NCBI GenBank assembly: GCA_963700195.1
Contig: CAVOWQ010000010.1
Location: 62,001-126,000 of the forward strand
From: AP-15 sp963700195
GTDB lineage: Bacteria; Pseudomonadota; Alphaproteobacteria; ATCC43930; CGMCC-115725
DNA: 64,000 nt
Direction: 5' to 3'
How positions within the stretch are numbered: the stretch's first letter is position 1; every line of letters begins with the position of its first letter. The notes beneath the pieces were generated by a model. It did not search any database, was not told the origin of the DNA, and saw only the letters and a program-made list of their open reading frames with translations. Below, piece after piece: positions 16,464-25,833 of this stretch. A program made the translations under genes and the position numbers.

Positions 16464-17720
16464 TCACTCGATTTGGGGTTGCAGGTTCACGAGGGCGGCT
16501 TCGGCGGCGGTGAGGCCGGAGAGATAAGCGCCGTGCGCGGTCGAGAAGAAATTGGGCGACGTGGCTTCGCCGGCGAAGAAGAGCCGGTTGTCCACTGGTG
16601 CGGCCAGCGCCGCGCGGTCCTCGGCGTGGCCCGGCAGTGCGTAGGAGTAGGAGCCGCGCGACCAGGGGTCCTGCAGCCAGGCGGTCGAGGCGAGCGGCGC
16701 TATCTTTCGGCGGATGTCGTTGCCGAAGAGGCGCGCGAGCTCGCCGGCGGCGAAGGAAAACATCGCCCCCTGCCCTTCCCGCTCGAGGGCCGCCGCGAAC
16801 CGCCCGCCGAAAAAGGTGTAGATTGCCGGCCTGGCAAGGGGCCGCACCTGGTAGGTCATCGTCTCGCGCGAGTTTGTCGAGCCGACGAGAAACATGTCGG
16901 GCTCGATTGCGGGAAGCGAGCCCGACACCGAGATGAAGAGCTTGTCGTCGACCCCGAGCGGCAAACCGGCGGCGGCGGCGAGCTTGTCGGGCAGGGGCGG
17001 GTCGAAGCGCAGCACTTCGGCGGCAAGGATCGAGGTCGGCACGGTGACGATGACCCGCCGCGCCGTGACCGTGCCTCGCGTCGTTTCGAGCCGGATGGCG
17101 TGGCCGCCATGGTCGATGCGCGAGACCGAGGTGTCGAGCGCAATCGGGAGTCCGTCCGCGAGCCTCTCGAAGAGCCGGCCATAGCCCTCGCGCAGCCGCC
17201 AGTTGGTCCCGCTGTCCTCGTAGCGGACGTAGTCCTTGACCGAGACCCGGTCGAGCTCGGCGCCGTTTCCCCAGGTGCTGGTCGCGTCGAGCAATTCGTT
17301 CCAGCGCCCGCCTGGCGGCAACAGGTTCGCCAGTGGCCGATCGGCCGGCTCGGCGGCGGCCTTGCGGCGCGCCCGGGCTTGTGCTTCGCGGGTGGCGAGC
17401 CAATCGGCTTCGGCCTCAGGCGTCTCGCCGCTCCGGCGCAGCCGAGTCGTCCATTCCGGCGGCCGGTGGTGAATTGCGAAGCCGAGCTCCCGGGCTATCG
17501 GCGACAACAGGTTGCGGTCGGCCGAATGCAGCCATTCGGCGCCGCGGTCGAGCGGAAACCCGGCCGGTTCGATCGTGTGCACGCGGCCGCCGACCCGGTT
17601 GCGCGCTTCGAGCACCAGGACCGAAATCGAACCATTACCGACCAGCCGGCATGCCGCGCCGATCCCGGCGGCGCCGGCGCCGACTATCGCAATATCGACC
17701 TCCGATCGGAACGCCGTCAT
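16464..17720 (-). CDS. FAD-dependent amine oxidase family protein
   Basis: This 418-residue flavin oxidoreductase has an N-terminal dinucleotide-binding motif VDIAIVGAGAAGIGAACRL (residues 8-26), an EARNRVGGRVHT motif, and a C-terminal LFFAGEATSPNFFSTAHGAY where the flavin tail binds. This layout is characteristic of flavin monoamine oxidases and related polyamine or amino acid oxidases (PF01593). The protein has no secretion signal. It ends close to the cupin gene and starts four bases from the DUF1194 gene stop on the same strand, so the latter may be co-transcribed with it. Confidence 0.87.
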   Translation of the reverse strand: MTAFRSEVDIAIVGAGAAGIGAACRLVGNGSISVLVLEARNRVGGRVHTIEPAGFPLDRGAEWLHSADRNLLSPIARELGFAIHHRPPEWTTRLRRSGETPEAEADWLATREAQARARRKAAAEPADRPLANLLPPGGRWNELLDATSTWGNGAELDRVSVKDYVRYEDSGTNWRLREGYGRLFERLADGLPIALDTSVSRIDHGGHAIRLETTRGTVTARRVIVTVPTSILAAEVLRFDPPLPDKLAAAAGLPLGVDDKLFISVSGSLPAIEPDMFLVGSTNSRETMTYQVRPLARPAIYTFFGGRFAAALEREGQGAMFSFAAGELARLFGNDIRRKIAPLASTAWLQDPWSRGSYSYALPGHAEDRAALAAPVDNRLFFAGEATSPNFFSTAHGAYLSGLTAAEAALVNLQPQIE

Positions 17721-17723
17721 AGC

Positions 17724-18458
17724 TCAGTGGCGCGCCGAGCGGATCTCGGGGGCTGCCGCGGCGATTTCGCTGACCAGCTTGTTGGTCATCGCGTCGGCAA
17801 AGGAATGAAAATCCTCGACGATCCGCAGGAAAGCGCCCGGACCGCCGATGACGTTCTGCCGATACCACTCGGGCAACCCGCCCGGCGGCTGGGTGTGGAA
17901 TGCATAGCCCGGGTTCGGCTTGTCGTTGACGATGGCGAGCCCGTTGATCGTCACCCCTTGCCCCACCGCCTGGTCGCGTGCATCGGTGATCGAGCGGCCG
18001 GAATTGTTGGTGCCGTCGCCGGAAATATCGATGATCCGCCGGCTGGCGCGCGGTTGCGCGGCGGCAAAGCGCTCCATCGCAAAGTCGATGGCGCCGCTGA
18101 TCGAGGTGCGCCCGATGAACGAGCGCGGCGCGGCGAGGATCGCCGCCGCGAGCCCGCCGGCATCCTCCTCGTCGTGGATCACCGTCCAGTCGGCGACGAC
18201 ATTCTGCTCCCCCGCGCCGGACCATTCGACAAAGCAGATCGCGATCGTGCCGGTAGTGCCGCCGCGGATCGCCGCCAGGACGCGCGGGTCGGTCAATGCC
18301 GCAGAGTAACCCTTGCGTTGCAGCGCAAACTCGCTTTCGTCGATGCTGCGCGATACATCCGCGGCAAGCACGAGCAGCAGATCGGTGGTCTGCGCGCTCA
18401 CGCCTCTGCCGAAGCCCACCAGAGCCAGAAAGACCGCAGCCGACAGAGCAGATCGCAT
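17724..18458 (-). CDS. DUF1194 secreted von Willebrand A-like protein
   Basis: The product is 244 residues with a Sec signal (RSALSAAVFLALVGFGRGVSAQ). The mature part has LLLVLAADVSRSIDESEF, a vWA-like MIDAS start (DxSxS), and RRIIDISGDGTNNSGRS, matching the DUF1194 family. The start at ATG 18458 places the signal at the N-terminus; an upstream in-frame ATG at 18632 would add unrelated residues. The family is periplasmic or extracellular and of unknown function, perhaps a protein-protein interaction scaffold. Confidence 0.87.
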   Translation of the reverse strand: MRSALSAAVFLALVGFGRGVSAQTTDLLLVLAADVSRSIDESEFALQRKGYSAALTDPRVLAAIRGGTTGTIAICFVEWSGAGEQNVVADWTVIHDEEDAGGLAAAILAAPRSFIGRTSISGAIDFAMERFAAAQPRASRRIIDISGDGTNNSGRSITDARDQAVGQGVTINGLAIVNDKPNPGYAFHTQPPGGLPEWYRQNVIGGPGAFLRIVEDFHSFADAMTNKLVSEIAAAAPEIRSARH

Positions 18459-18567
18459 CGGAAGAACCCTCGTCGTCGGAGCCGCGAGGATAGGCCGCCC
18501 GGCAGCGCCGCGGAAGGGTGTCGCCGGAGCCGCAGCGGACCCCCACATCTGCAGGCGGAGACTACTG

Positions 18568-18996
18568 ATGACGCACATCGCCCAGACCCGCCTCTCGATC
18601 GACACCGCGCCGCGCGACATCAAGGAGATCACCGCCGAGGTCGCGGAGTGGACCGAGCGCCAGCGCCTCTCGGTTGGCCTCTTGACCCTCTACATCCCGC
18701 ACACTTCGGCGTCGCTGCTGATCCAGGAAAATGCATCGCCCGATGTTCGGCGCGACCTCGATGCTTTTCTGCGCCGCCTCGTGCCCGAGGACGTCGCGCT
18801 CTACCGCCACAACGACGAAGGACCGGACGACATGCCGGCCCACATCAAGAGCGCGCTGACCCAGACGCAGCTCAGCATTCCCGTTACCGGCGGGCATCTG
18901 CAGCTCGGCACCTGGCAGGGCATCTTCCTGCTCGAGCACCGCGCCTCGCCGCACCGCCGCTCGCTCGTCCTGACTTTGATCGGCGAGAAAGAGTAG
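18568..18996 (+). CDS. YjbQ family protein (UPF0047)
   Basis: This 142-residue protein has the family landmarks LLTLYIPHTSASLLIQENA, a central HNDEGPDDMPAHIKS and a C-terminal GTWQGIFLLEHR. The conserved histidines form a metal-binding pocket. YjbQ proteins have been reported to show thiamin phosphate synthase activity in vitro, though their physiological role is unsettled. The start at ATG 18568 follows a GGCGGAG site. The gene is divergent from DUF1194 and convergent with the SDR gene. Confidence 0.9.
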   Translation: MTHIAQTRLSIDTAPRDIKEITAEVAEWTERQRLSVGLLTLYIPHTSASLLIQENASPDVRRDLDAFLRRLVPEDVALYRHNDEGPDDMPAHIKSALTQTQLSIPVTGGHLQLGTWQGIFLLEHRASPHRRSLVLTLIGEKE

Positions 18997-19002
18997 CGCC
19001 GC

Positions 19003-19809
19003 TCAGCTCTGCGTTGCTTGGGTGACCGCGCCGCCGGTGGCGGTGCGGCCGCCGTCGATCACGTATTGCGCGCCGGTGATCGCGGAGGCGAGATCGGAGC
19101 ACAGGAAGAGGACGGTGTTGGCGATTTCCTCCGGGTTGACGTAGCGGCCCATCGGGATGGCCGATTGGTAGCGGCGGCTGACGCTCGCCGGATCAGACGG
19201 GTCGAGCTGGGCTTCGAGGGAATGGATCATCCGCGTGTCGACCGGGCCGGGGCAGATGGCGTTGACCCGGATGCCTTGGCGTGCGACCTCGCCGGCGGCC
19301 GTCTTGGTCAGGCCGATGACCGCGTGCTTCGAGGCGACATAGGCGGGCATCCCGGGGGTCGCCACCAGGCCCGCGACCGAGGCGGTGTTGACGATCGCGC
19401 CGCGCTTCTGCTGCAGCATCACCGGCAATACGTGGCGCATGCCGAGAAAGACGCCCTTGACGTTGACGCCGATCACCGCGTCGAACATGTCTTCGTCATA
19501 TTCAGCGGTGTGCGCCCATTTGCCTTCGATGCCGGCATTGTTGAAGAAGCAGTCGATCGCACTATAGGCGTCGAGCGCCGCCTTGACGTAGTCCTTCACT
19601 TCGGCCGATTTGGTGACATCGCCGGTGACAAAGCGCGCCTCGCCACCCTGCTGCCGGATGACCCCGGCGGTCGCCTCGCCGGCCGCGCTGTCACGGTCGA
19701 CTAGGACGACCTTGGCGCCGCCCTTGGCGAAACCGAGCGCCGTGGCGCGGCCGATCCCGTTGGCTCCGCCAGTGATCAGCGCGACTTTACCGGTGAAATC
19801 CAAATCCAT
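19003..19809 (-). CDS. SDR-family oxidoreductase
   Basis: This 268-residue classical short-chain dehydrogenase has the cofactor motif TGGANGIGRA near residue 14, NNAG (FFNNAGIEGKW), a catalytic Ser in NTASVAGL, and YVASKHAVIGL supplying Tyr and Lys. The terminal catalytic set is complete. AAGGAGG stands just before the ATG at 19809. The substrate cannot be assigned from sequence. It is next to an FMN reductase on the same strand. Confidence 0.9.
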   Translation of the reverse strand: MDLDFTGKVALITGGANGIGRATALGFAKGGAKVVLVDRDSAAGEATAGVIRQQGGEARFVTGDVTKSAEVKDYVKAALDAYSAIDCFFNNAGIEGKWAHTAEYDEDMFDAVIGVNVKGVFLGMRHVLPVMLQQKRGAIVNTASVAGLVATPGMPAYVASKHAVIGLTKTAAGEVARQGIRVNAICPGPVDTRMIHSLEAQLDPSDPASVSRRYQSAIPMGRYVNPEEIANTVLFLCSDLASAITGAQYVIDGGRTATGGAVTQATQS

Positions 19810-19920
19810 GGCGATCCTCCTTCAGTTGGTCGTTGACCGCGCAGCCAGTCGCCTCGCCCCGCTCACGGGGAGAGGTCGGAAGCCGCCGTGGCGCGGATTC
19901 CGGGTGCGGGGCTGATCCAA

Positions 19921-20487
19921 TTATTTCCGGCCGATGAGCCGGGTCCATTTTTCGAGGGCGACGAGCATGTCGCGGATGAATCCGCGGGCGGCATCGTCGG
20001 TCAACCGCCCCGAGGAGTCGAATTTGGTCTGCGCCTGGCCGATCTGCACCTCGGGCTTGTTCAACGGGTGCATGTCGAGATAAACGCAGCTGCGGCGCAG
20101 ATCGTATTGGGCGCGCGCCGAGCCCGACATCCCGGCGGCGGCGCCCATGATCGCCACCGGCTTGCCGGCAAAGGGCTGGTCGGGTGGGCGCGAGGCCCAG
20201 TCGATCGCATTCTTCAAGACGCCGGACATCGAGTAGTTGTATTCAGGAGTGACGAAGAGCAGCGCGTCGGCTGCGGCAATCTGGGCCCTGAGCTTTTCGA
20301 CCGGCGGCGGAAAGCCGAGCGCACGGACGTCTTCGTTGTAGAGCGGGATCGAGCCGATATCGGCGGTCTCGATCGTCATCCCCGGCGGCATTTCCTCGAT
20401 CGCGGCGCGCAGGGCAGCTTTATTGAACGAGCCCGCCCGCAGGCTGCCGCAGATACCCAGAACCGTAATTCCTCTTTCCTCGCTCAT
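19921..20487 (-). CDS. NADPH-dependent FMN reductase family protein
   Basis: This 188-residue flavodoxin-like reductase has the phosphate-binding loop GICGSLRAGSFNKAAL (residues 12-27) and the hallmark FVTPEYNYSMSGVLKNAIDW around residue 79. Relatives (ChrR, SsuE-like or azoreductase-type) reduce FMN, quinones or chromate in the cytoplasm. A GGAGAGG site precedes the ATG. It diverges from the ABC importer operon. Confidence 0.9.
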   Translation of the reverse strand: MSEERGITVLGICGSLRAGSFNKAALRAAIEEMPPGMTIETADIGSIPLYNEDVRALGFPPPVEKLRAQIAAADALLFVTPEYNYSMSGVLKNAIDWASRPPDQPFAGKPVAIMGAAAGMSGSARAQYDLRRSCVYLDMHPLNKPEVQIGQAQTKFDSSGRLTDDAARGFIRDMLVALEKWTRLIGRK

Positions 20488-20602
20488 CGGCCTCTCCGAT
20501 CATCTGGACCCGGCCGCGATCCGGCTTGTGCCGCCGACCCGATGGATTTAAACAAGGTAATAGATGGCGAAACCCATTGAGGTTGTCAGGGAGGAAAGCA
20601 TC

Positions 20603-21928
20603 ATGGCGCGCATCGACCGGCGGAGGCTATTGAAACTTTCCGGCGCCGGCGCGGTCGCGGCGAGCACCGGCGGTATCGCCGGCATTCTGGCTTCCGGTCG
20701 GGCGCCTGCCTACGCACAGGCGACCTCTGTTCACTGGGTGCGCTGGTCCGATTTCGTCCCTGTCTCCGACCAAGTGCTCAAGGGCAAGATAACCCAGGAA
20801 TGCGAGAAGGCGCTGGGCATCAAGCTGCGGCTCGAAACCATCAATGCCAACGACATCCAGGCGCGCGTCACCTCGTCGATCCAGTCAGGCAGCGGCCCCG
20901 ACATCATTATGTCGATCGGCAACTGGACGCAGCTCTACGCCACCAGCCTCGCCGATGTCAGCGACGTCGCCGAAGAGATCGGCAAGGCGCAGGGCGGCTA
21001 TTACGACATCTCCAAGATCGTCGCGACCTATGAGGGTAAGTGGATCGGGGTTCCCTGGGCGGTCGGTGGCGGCCTCGTCGCCTACCGCAAATCCTGGCTC
21101 GAGGAGGTCGGCTACCCGAAATTCCCGGTAACCTGGGAGCAGTGGCACGATGCCGGCAAGAAGCTGAAGGCCAAGGGCCGGCCTATCGGGCAGACCCTCG
21201 CCCACACCTTCGGCGACGCGCCCGGCTTCTGGTACCCCTATCTGTGGTCGTGGGGCGGCAAGGAGGTCGAGGCCGACGGCAAGACCGTCGTGCTCAACAG
21301 CAAGGAGACTGTCGAGTCAGTCAAGTTCGCGGTCTCGTTTTGGAACGATTGCTGCGATCAGGGCGGGCTTGCCTGGGACGACACCAGCAACAACCGCGCC
21401 TTTCTCTCCGGTACGATTTCCGCCACCAACAACGGCGCCTCGATCTATCTCGAGGCCAAGAAGAAGCCCGAGAGCTACCTGACCGAGAAGGGCACACCGA
21501 TGAAGGACGACATCCTCCATGCGCCGCTCGGCACCGGCGCCGGCGGGCATTACAACCTGCCGGGGCCGTTCACCGACATGGTTATGGGCTATTCGAAGAA
21601 CCAGAAGCCCGCCAAGGATTTCCTGCGCTGGGTCCACTCCAAGCCGGTGTTCGAGGAGTGGTTCACCTCTCAACAGGGCTACACCACCGGCGCCACGCTT
21701 TATTGGGAGGAGGACCCTGTGTGGAGCGCCGACCCGGTGCTGACGCCATTCAAGAACCTGCCGGCGGCCGGCCGGCTCGTCGGCTATGCCGGGCCGCCGA
21801 GCCAGAAAGCTGCCGAGGTCGTGACCAAGTACATCATCGTCGATATGTACGCCAAAGCCGTGCAGGGCATGAAGCCCGAAGACTCGGTCAAATGGGCGCA
21901 TGAGGAGCTGGTCAAGATCTACACCTGA
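20603..21928 (+). CDS. ABC importer substrate-binding protein 1 (family 1, Tat signal)
   Basis: This 441-residue periplasmic solute-binding protein starts at ATG 20603 with GAGGAAA upstream. An in-frame ATG at 20564 is less likely. The N-terminus, IDRRRLLKLSGAGAVAAST followed by an AYAQA cleavage region, is a twin-arginine signal. The mature protein has the sugar-type family 1 layout with SGSGPDIIMSIGNW and FWYPYLWSWGGKEVEADGKT. It is first in an operon with two permeases and an ATPase. A close paralog at 25834-27168 ends the same cluster. The ligand is unknown. Confidence 0.9.
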   Translation: MARIDRRRLLKLSGAGAVAASTGGIAGILASGRAPAYAQATSVHWVRWSDFVPVSDQVLKGKITQECEKALGIKLRLETINANDIQARVTSSIQSGSGPDIIMSIGNWTQLYATSLADVSDVAEEIGKAQGGYYDISKIVATYEGKWIGVPWAVGGGLVAYRKSWLEEVGYPKFPVTWEQWHDAGKKLKAKGRPIGQTLAHTFGDAPGFWYPYLWSWGGKEVEADGKTVVLNSKETVESVKFAVSFWNDCCDQGGLAWDDTSNNRAFLSGTISATNNGASIYLEAKKKPESYLTEKGTPMKDDILHAPLGTGAGGHYNLPGPFTDMVMGYSKNQKPAKDFLRWVHSKPVFEEWFTSQQGYTTGATLYWEEDPVWSADPVLTPFKNLPAAGRLVGYAGPPSQKAAEVVTKYIIVDMYAKAVQGMKPEDSVKWAHEELVKIYT

Positions 21929-21946
21929 GTTCCGGGGAGCCTCTCG

Positions 21947-22885
21947 ATGACCTTCACCTATGCCGCCGCACGAGCTTATGCAGGTACACCGAAACGCGGT
22001 CCGGTAACACGGATACTCGAAGACGAGCGCTGGCTGGCCCTCGCACTGCTGTTGCCGACGGTCGTTCTATTGGGGCTCTTTATCGCCTATCCGTTCGTCA
22101 AGGGTGTGGAGTTGTCGGTCACGGACACCAAAGTCGGGGTCCCGGGTCATTTCGTTGGATTGCAGAATTTCGAGCAGATCTGGAATGACGGCATTTTCCA
22201 CGTCGCCGTCTGGAACACCTGCGTCTACACAGCTGTGACCACAGTCTTCAAGCTCGCGTTGGGCCTGTGGCTGGCATTGTTGCTGAACAATAATTTTAAG
22301 GGCAAGGCGTTTACCCGCGCCTTCATCCTGTTACCCTTCATCATCCCGACAGTGCTGTCGACCCTCGCCTGGAAATGGATGTTCGACCCCACCTTCAGCG
22401 TCATCAATTACGTATTGTTTCAGCTCGGGATAATCAACAGCCGGATCAATTGGCTCGGTGACCCGAACCTGGCGCTGATCTCGGTGATCATCGTCAACGT
22501 CTGGCGCGGCGTGCCGTTCTACGCGATCAGCCTGCTCGCCGGATTGCAGACCATCAGCCCCGAATTGCACGAGGCGGCGGCAATCGACGGGGCGAGAGCC
22601 TGGCAGCGCTTCTGGCATGTGACTTGGCCATTGTTATTGCCGGTAACTCTGGTGATCGTGCTCTTCTCGGTGATCCAGACCTTCGCCGATTTCCAGCTGG
22701 TCTATGTGCTGACGGGCGGAGGACCGGCAAATGCCACTCAGCTCTTTGCTACTTATGCCTACCAGATCGGTATCGGGACCGGCCTCCTCAGTCAGGGCGC
22801 GACGATTTCGCTCGCGGTCTTCCCGGTGCTGCTGCTCGTGGTCATCGTCCAGTTGTTGTACATCCGCCGGGTGGAGACCCTCTGA
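21947..22885 (+). CDS. Sugar-type ABC transporter permease (MalF/UgpA-like)
   Basis: This 312-residue inner-membrane permease has six hydrophobic segments. The coupling loop with the EAA-type motif reads ELHEAAAIDGARAWQRFWHV near residue 205, which contacts the ATPase. It lies 18 bases after the first binding protein and four bases before the second permease, in one operon. Confidence 0.92.
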   Translation: MTFTYAAARAYAGTPKRGPVTRILEDERWLALALLLPTVVLLGLFIAYPFVKGVELSVTDTKVGVPGHFVGLQNFEQIWNDGIFHVAVWNTCVYTAVTTVFKLALGLWLALLLNNNFKGKAFTRAFILLPFIIPTVLSTLAWKWMFDPTFSVINYVLFQLGIINSRINWLGDPNLALISVIIVNVWRGVPFYAISLLAGLQTISPELHEAAAIDGARAWQRFWHVTWPLLLPVTLVIVLFSVIQTFADFQLVYVLTGGGPANATQLFATYAYQIGIGTGLLSQGATISLAVFPVLLLVVIVQLLYIRRVETL

Positions 22886-22888
22886 GCG

Positions 22889-23740
22889 ATGATCGAAGGA
22901 GCGATCTGGCGGCGCTGGGTCTTCTTCTACTTCCCGCTAACGGCCTTCATCGTCGCGCTGTTGTTTCCGTTCTACTGGATGGTCATCACCACCATCCGGC
23001 CCGACAGCGAGCTCTACCGTCCGTGGAACGCGCCCAACTATGCCCCGTTCTGGACTTGGCACCCGACACTGGAGCACATCAAGGATCTGCTGACCGGGAC
23101 CTTGTTCGGCACTTGGATGCTGAACACGATGATCATCTCGCTGGCCGCCACGGCGATCTCGCTGTTCTGCGGCTTGCTTGCCGGATATGCGCTGTCGCGC
23201 TTGAAGTTTCCGTTTGCCGGCAGTCTCGGGACCATGATCTTCATCACCTATCTGGTGCCGCAAACGCTGTTGTTCATTCCGCTCGCCGACATCATCCGGA
23301 ACTTTCGCCTCGGCGACACGCCGTGGGCATTGATCCTGACCTACCCGACCTTCCTGATCCCGTTCTGCACCTGGCTGATGATGGGCTACTTCAAGTCCAT
23401 CCCTAAGGAACTAGAAGAGTGCGCCCGCATCGACGGGGCCACGCGCTGGAGGGCAATGGTCTACATCATCTTTCCGATCGCAGTGCCGGGCATACTTTCG
23501 GCCGGGATCTTCGCATTCACCTTGTCCTGGAACGAGTTCATCTACGCCCTCGTCTTTCTATCCTCACCCGAAGAGAAGACGGTGCCGGTTGGCGTCACTT
23601 CCGAATTGATCCGCGGCGATGTGTTCTATTGGGGTGAGCTGATGGCAGGCGCGCTGTTGGGCTCGATCCCTGTCGCCTTTGTCTATTCGTTCTTTGTCGA
23701 ACACTACGTCGCCAGCTTGACCGGCTCGGTCAAGGGATAG
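22889..23740 (+). CDS. Sugar-type ABC transporter permease (MalG/UgpE-like)
   Basis: This 283-residue membrane protein has six predicted helices and an EAA loop ELEECARIDGATRWRAMVY near residue 172. The C-terminal GELMAGALLGSIPVAFVYSF is typical of MalG-type partners. It heterodimerises with the preceding permease to form the translocation channel. Confidence 0.92.
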   Translation: MIEGAIWRRWVFFYFPLTAFIVALLFPFYWMVITTIRPDSELYRPWNAPNYAPFWTWHPTLEHIKDLLTGTLFGTWMLNTMIISLAATAISLFCGLLAGYALSRLKFPFAGSLGTMIFITYLVPQTLLFIPLADIIRNFRLGDTPWALILTYPTFLIPFCTWLMMGYFKSIPKELEECARIDGATRWRAMVYIIFPIAVPGILSAGIFAFTLSWNEFIYALVFLSSPEEKTVPVGVTSELIRGDVFYWGELMAGALLGSIPVAFVYSFFVEHYVASLTGSVKG

Positions 23741-23760
23741 CGTCAGAACACGAGAGCACG

Positions 23761-24852
23761 ATGGCCCAAGTCGTTATTCGCAGCTTGAACAAAAAGTTCG
23801 ATGAGGTTCATGTCGTCAAGGACGTGAACCTCGATATTCGCGACAAGGAATTCATGGTCTTTGTCGGTCCTTCCGGCTGCGGCAAGACCACGACATTGCG
23901 GATGGTGGCGGGGCTCGAATCGATTACGTCGGGGCGGATCCTGATCGACGACAAGGTGATAAACGAGCTGCCGCCGATGGATCGCGACATTGCCATGGTG
24001 TTCCAAAACTACGCGCTCTATCCGCATATGAGCGTCTACGACAACATGGCCTTCGGCCTGAAGATGCGGAAATTCGACCGCGCCGACATCACCAAGCGTG
24101 TGCGGGAGGCGGCCGAGATCCTCGGCATTCAGGAGCTTCTCCAGCGCAAGCCGCGGCAGCTTTCCGGCGGCCAGCGCCAGCGCGTCGCTCTCGGACGGGC
24201 GATCGTGCGGCACCCTCAGGTGTTCCTGTTCGACGAGCCGCTTTCGAACCTCGACGCCAAGCTGCGCGTCCAGATGCGCGTCGAGCTCAGAAAGTTGCAC
24301 GACCGGCTCGGCACCACCGCGATCTATGTGACGCACGACCAGGTCGAGGCGATGACCTTGGGTGACCGCGTCGTCGTCATGCGGGACGGCCTCGTGCAGC
24401 AGGTCGGCGAGCCGCTCGAACTCTACAACGAGCCGGCGAATAGGTTTGTCGCCGGCTTCCTCGGCTCGCCGGCGATGAATTTTGCGACCGTCAAGGTCAG
24501 CCAAGACAATGGAGCGGTCTGGGCCGCCAGCGCCGGCATGCAGATCAAGGCTCCGCCCGAATATGCGGACCGGCTCGGCCGGTATGTGGGACAAGAGGTC
24601 ACTCTCGGGATCCGGCCCGAGGATCTTCACGTGGCCTCGGCCGCCGACCCGGCCGAGCTCGGCTTCGATGTAGTGGTCGAAGTCGTCGAGAAGCTCGGCT
24701 CAGAGATCCTGTTGGATGTAGCGGCCGGATCGGACACGATGGTCGCCTCCGTAGAGCCGAACGTTCGCGCCAAGATTCACGACCGTTTGCGTCTCGCGCT
24801 GAACCCGCAGGGACTTCACTTCTTCGACATGCATTCCGAAGCGGCGATCTGA
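23761..24852 (+). CDS. ABC transporter ATP-binding protein (UgpC/MsmK type)
   Basis: This 363-residue ATPase has Walker A GPSGCGKTT near residue 37, Q-loop MVFQNYALYPHMSV, signature LSGGQRQRVALGRA, Walker B FLFDEPLSNLDAKLR and the switch His in YVTHDQVEAMT. The C-terminal ~120 residues form the TOBE regulatory domain of carbohydrate importers, with LGIRPEDL near residue 280. It powers the two permeases upstream. Confidence 0.93.
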   Translation: MAQVVIRSLNKKFDEVHVVKDVNLDIRDKEFMVFVGPSGCGKTTTLRMVAGLESITSGRILIDDKVINELPPMDRDIAMVFQNYALYPHMSVYDNMAFGLKMRKFDRADITKRVREAAEILGIQELLQRKPRQLSGGQRQRVALGRAIVRHPQVFLFDEPLSNLDAKLRVQMRVELRKLHDRLGTTAIYVTHDQVEAMTLGDRVVVMRDGLVQQVGEPLELYNEPANRFVAGFLGSPAMNFATVKVSQDNGAVWAASAGMQIKAPPEYADRLGRYVGQEVTLGIRPEDLHVASAADPAELGFDVVVEVVEKLGSEILLDVAAGSDTMVASVEPNVRAKIHDRLRLALNPQGLHFFDMHSEAAI

Positions 24853-24877
24853 ACCCGGAACATGGGAGAGCAGGCGC

Positions 24878-25315
24878 ATGCAAAAGAACATTGGATGGTT
24901 ATGGGCCGGAGGATTTTTCGGCTTGCTCACTGCCGCGAATGCGCAAGCGCCTTCGGCCGCCGGAGCGGCGTTTGACGGCACCTATCGGGTTGTCTCCTCG
25001 GCAACCCTCAATCCAACATACGTGGACAGGAACGGGCGGACGGGTCCATGTCCGAACCGAAGACCAGGGCCGCTCCACATCGAGAACGGTCGGGCACGGT
25101 ATACCACCGCCTCCGGCTACAAGCTCAGAGGAACGGTCGGGCCGCAAGGCGAGTTGACGATGGGCTTAGTCGCACCGCCCAATAGCAGCAACGCCGGCTC
25201 CCAGCCACTCAATTTAAACATCACCGGTCAGATCGACAGTACCGGCACAGCGCGGGTACGCCAAAGCGGTCATTCTTGCAGTTATGATTTCGTCTGGCAA
25301 AAGGGGACGAGGTAA
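24878..25315 (+). CDS. Small secreted protein, paralog A
   Basis: This 145-residue protein has a Sec signal (GWLWAGGFFGLLTAANAQA). The mature part shares a pattern with the next gene: FDGTYRVVS, a paired-cysteine region (GPCPNRRPG), LRGTVGPQGELTM, and a C-terminal CSYDFVWQK. It belongs to no family I can name. The beta-rich pattern and two cysteines suggest a small periplasmic domain. Location inside an importer operon hints at an envelope role linked to the same substrate. Confidence 0.8.
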   Translation: MQKNIGWLWAGGFFGLLTAANAQAPSAAGAAFDGTYRVVSSATLNPTYVDRNGRTGPCPNRRPGPLHIENGRARYTTASGYKLRGTVGPQGELTMGLVAPPNSSNAGSQPLNLNITGQIDSTGTARVRQSGHSCSYDFVWQKGTR

Positions 25316-25367
25316 ATACGCGCGGAGACGGCGGAGCGGAGGAGCCGGGAAATAGGAGGGCAAGCAC

Positions 25368-25814
25368 GTGTACAAGGCCGTCGGGTTGCTGTGGATTGCA
25401 GGATTTTTCGGTTCGGTCGCTGCGGCAGATGCGCAGACCCCGTCGCCTCCGGCCGCCACCACGCAATTTGATGGTACGTACGCATTCGTCTCCGCGACGA
25501 AAGTGAATGAAACTTACACGACCAGACCCGGAAATCGGATCGGTCAATGTCCGGACCGGAAAATGCCGTCGCTCATCATTGTGAATGGTCAGGCGCGACG
25601 GTACTCCAAGGGCGATCTGGTGACGTTCCAAGGGACCGTCGGGCCGCAGGGCGAGCTGCTGATGCGAAGTGCTCCCACGCCCACGAAATTTGGGTCTACG
25701 CCCGGCATTGAGGTAATCGTCAGCGGCAGGATAGGCATCGATGGCACGGTACGCGCTCGCCAGACAAGTTATCGTTGTAATTATGATTTGACCTGGCAAA
25801 AACTAACCAAGTAA
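25368..25814 (+). CDS. Small secreted protein, paralog B
   Basis: This 148-residue tandem paralog of the preceding gene has a Sec signal (LLWIAGFFGSVAAADAQ), FDGTYAFVSATKVNETY, GQCPDRK, FQGTVGPQGELLM and CNYDLTWQK. It begins at GTG 25368 after a strong AGGAGGG. The two paralogs keep the same length and cysteine positions but have diverged clearly, so the duplication is not recent. Confidence 0.8.
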   Translation: MYKAVGLLWIAGFFGSVAAADAQTPSPPAATTQFDGTYAFVSATKVNETYTTRPGNRIGQCPDRKMPSLIIVNGQARRYSKGDLVTFQGTVGPQGELLMRSAPTPTKFGSTPGIEVIVSGRIGIDGTVRARQTSYRCNYDLTWQKLTK

Positions 25815-25833
25815 AAAGCCAGACAGAGAGGAG

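Noticed and set aside
16386..19025. An 879-codon plus-strand frame
   Set aside because: It lies antisense to the amine oxidase and DUF1194 genes and has shadow-type composition, with no recognisable domain.
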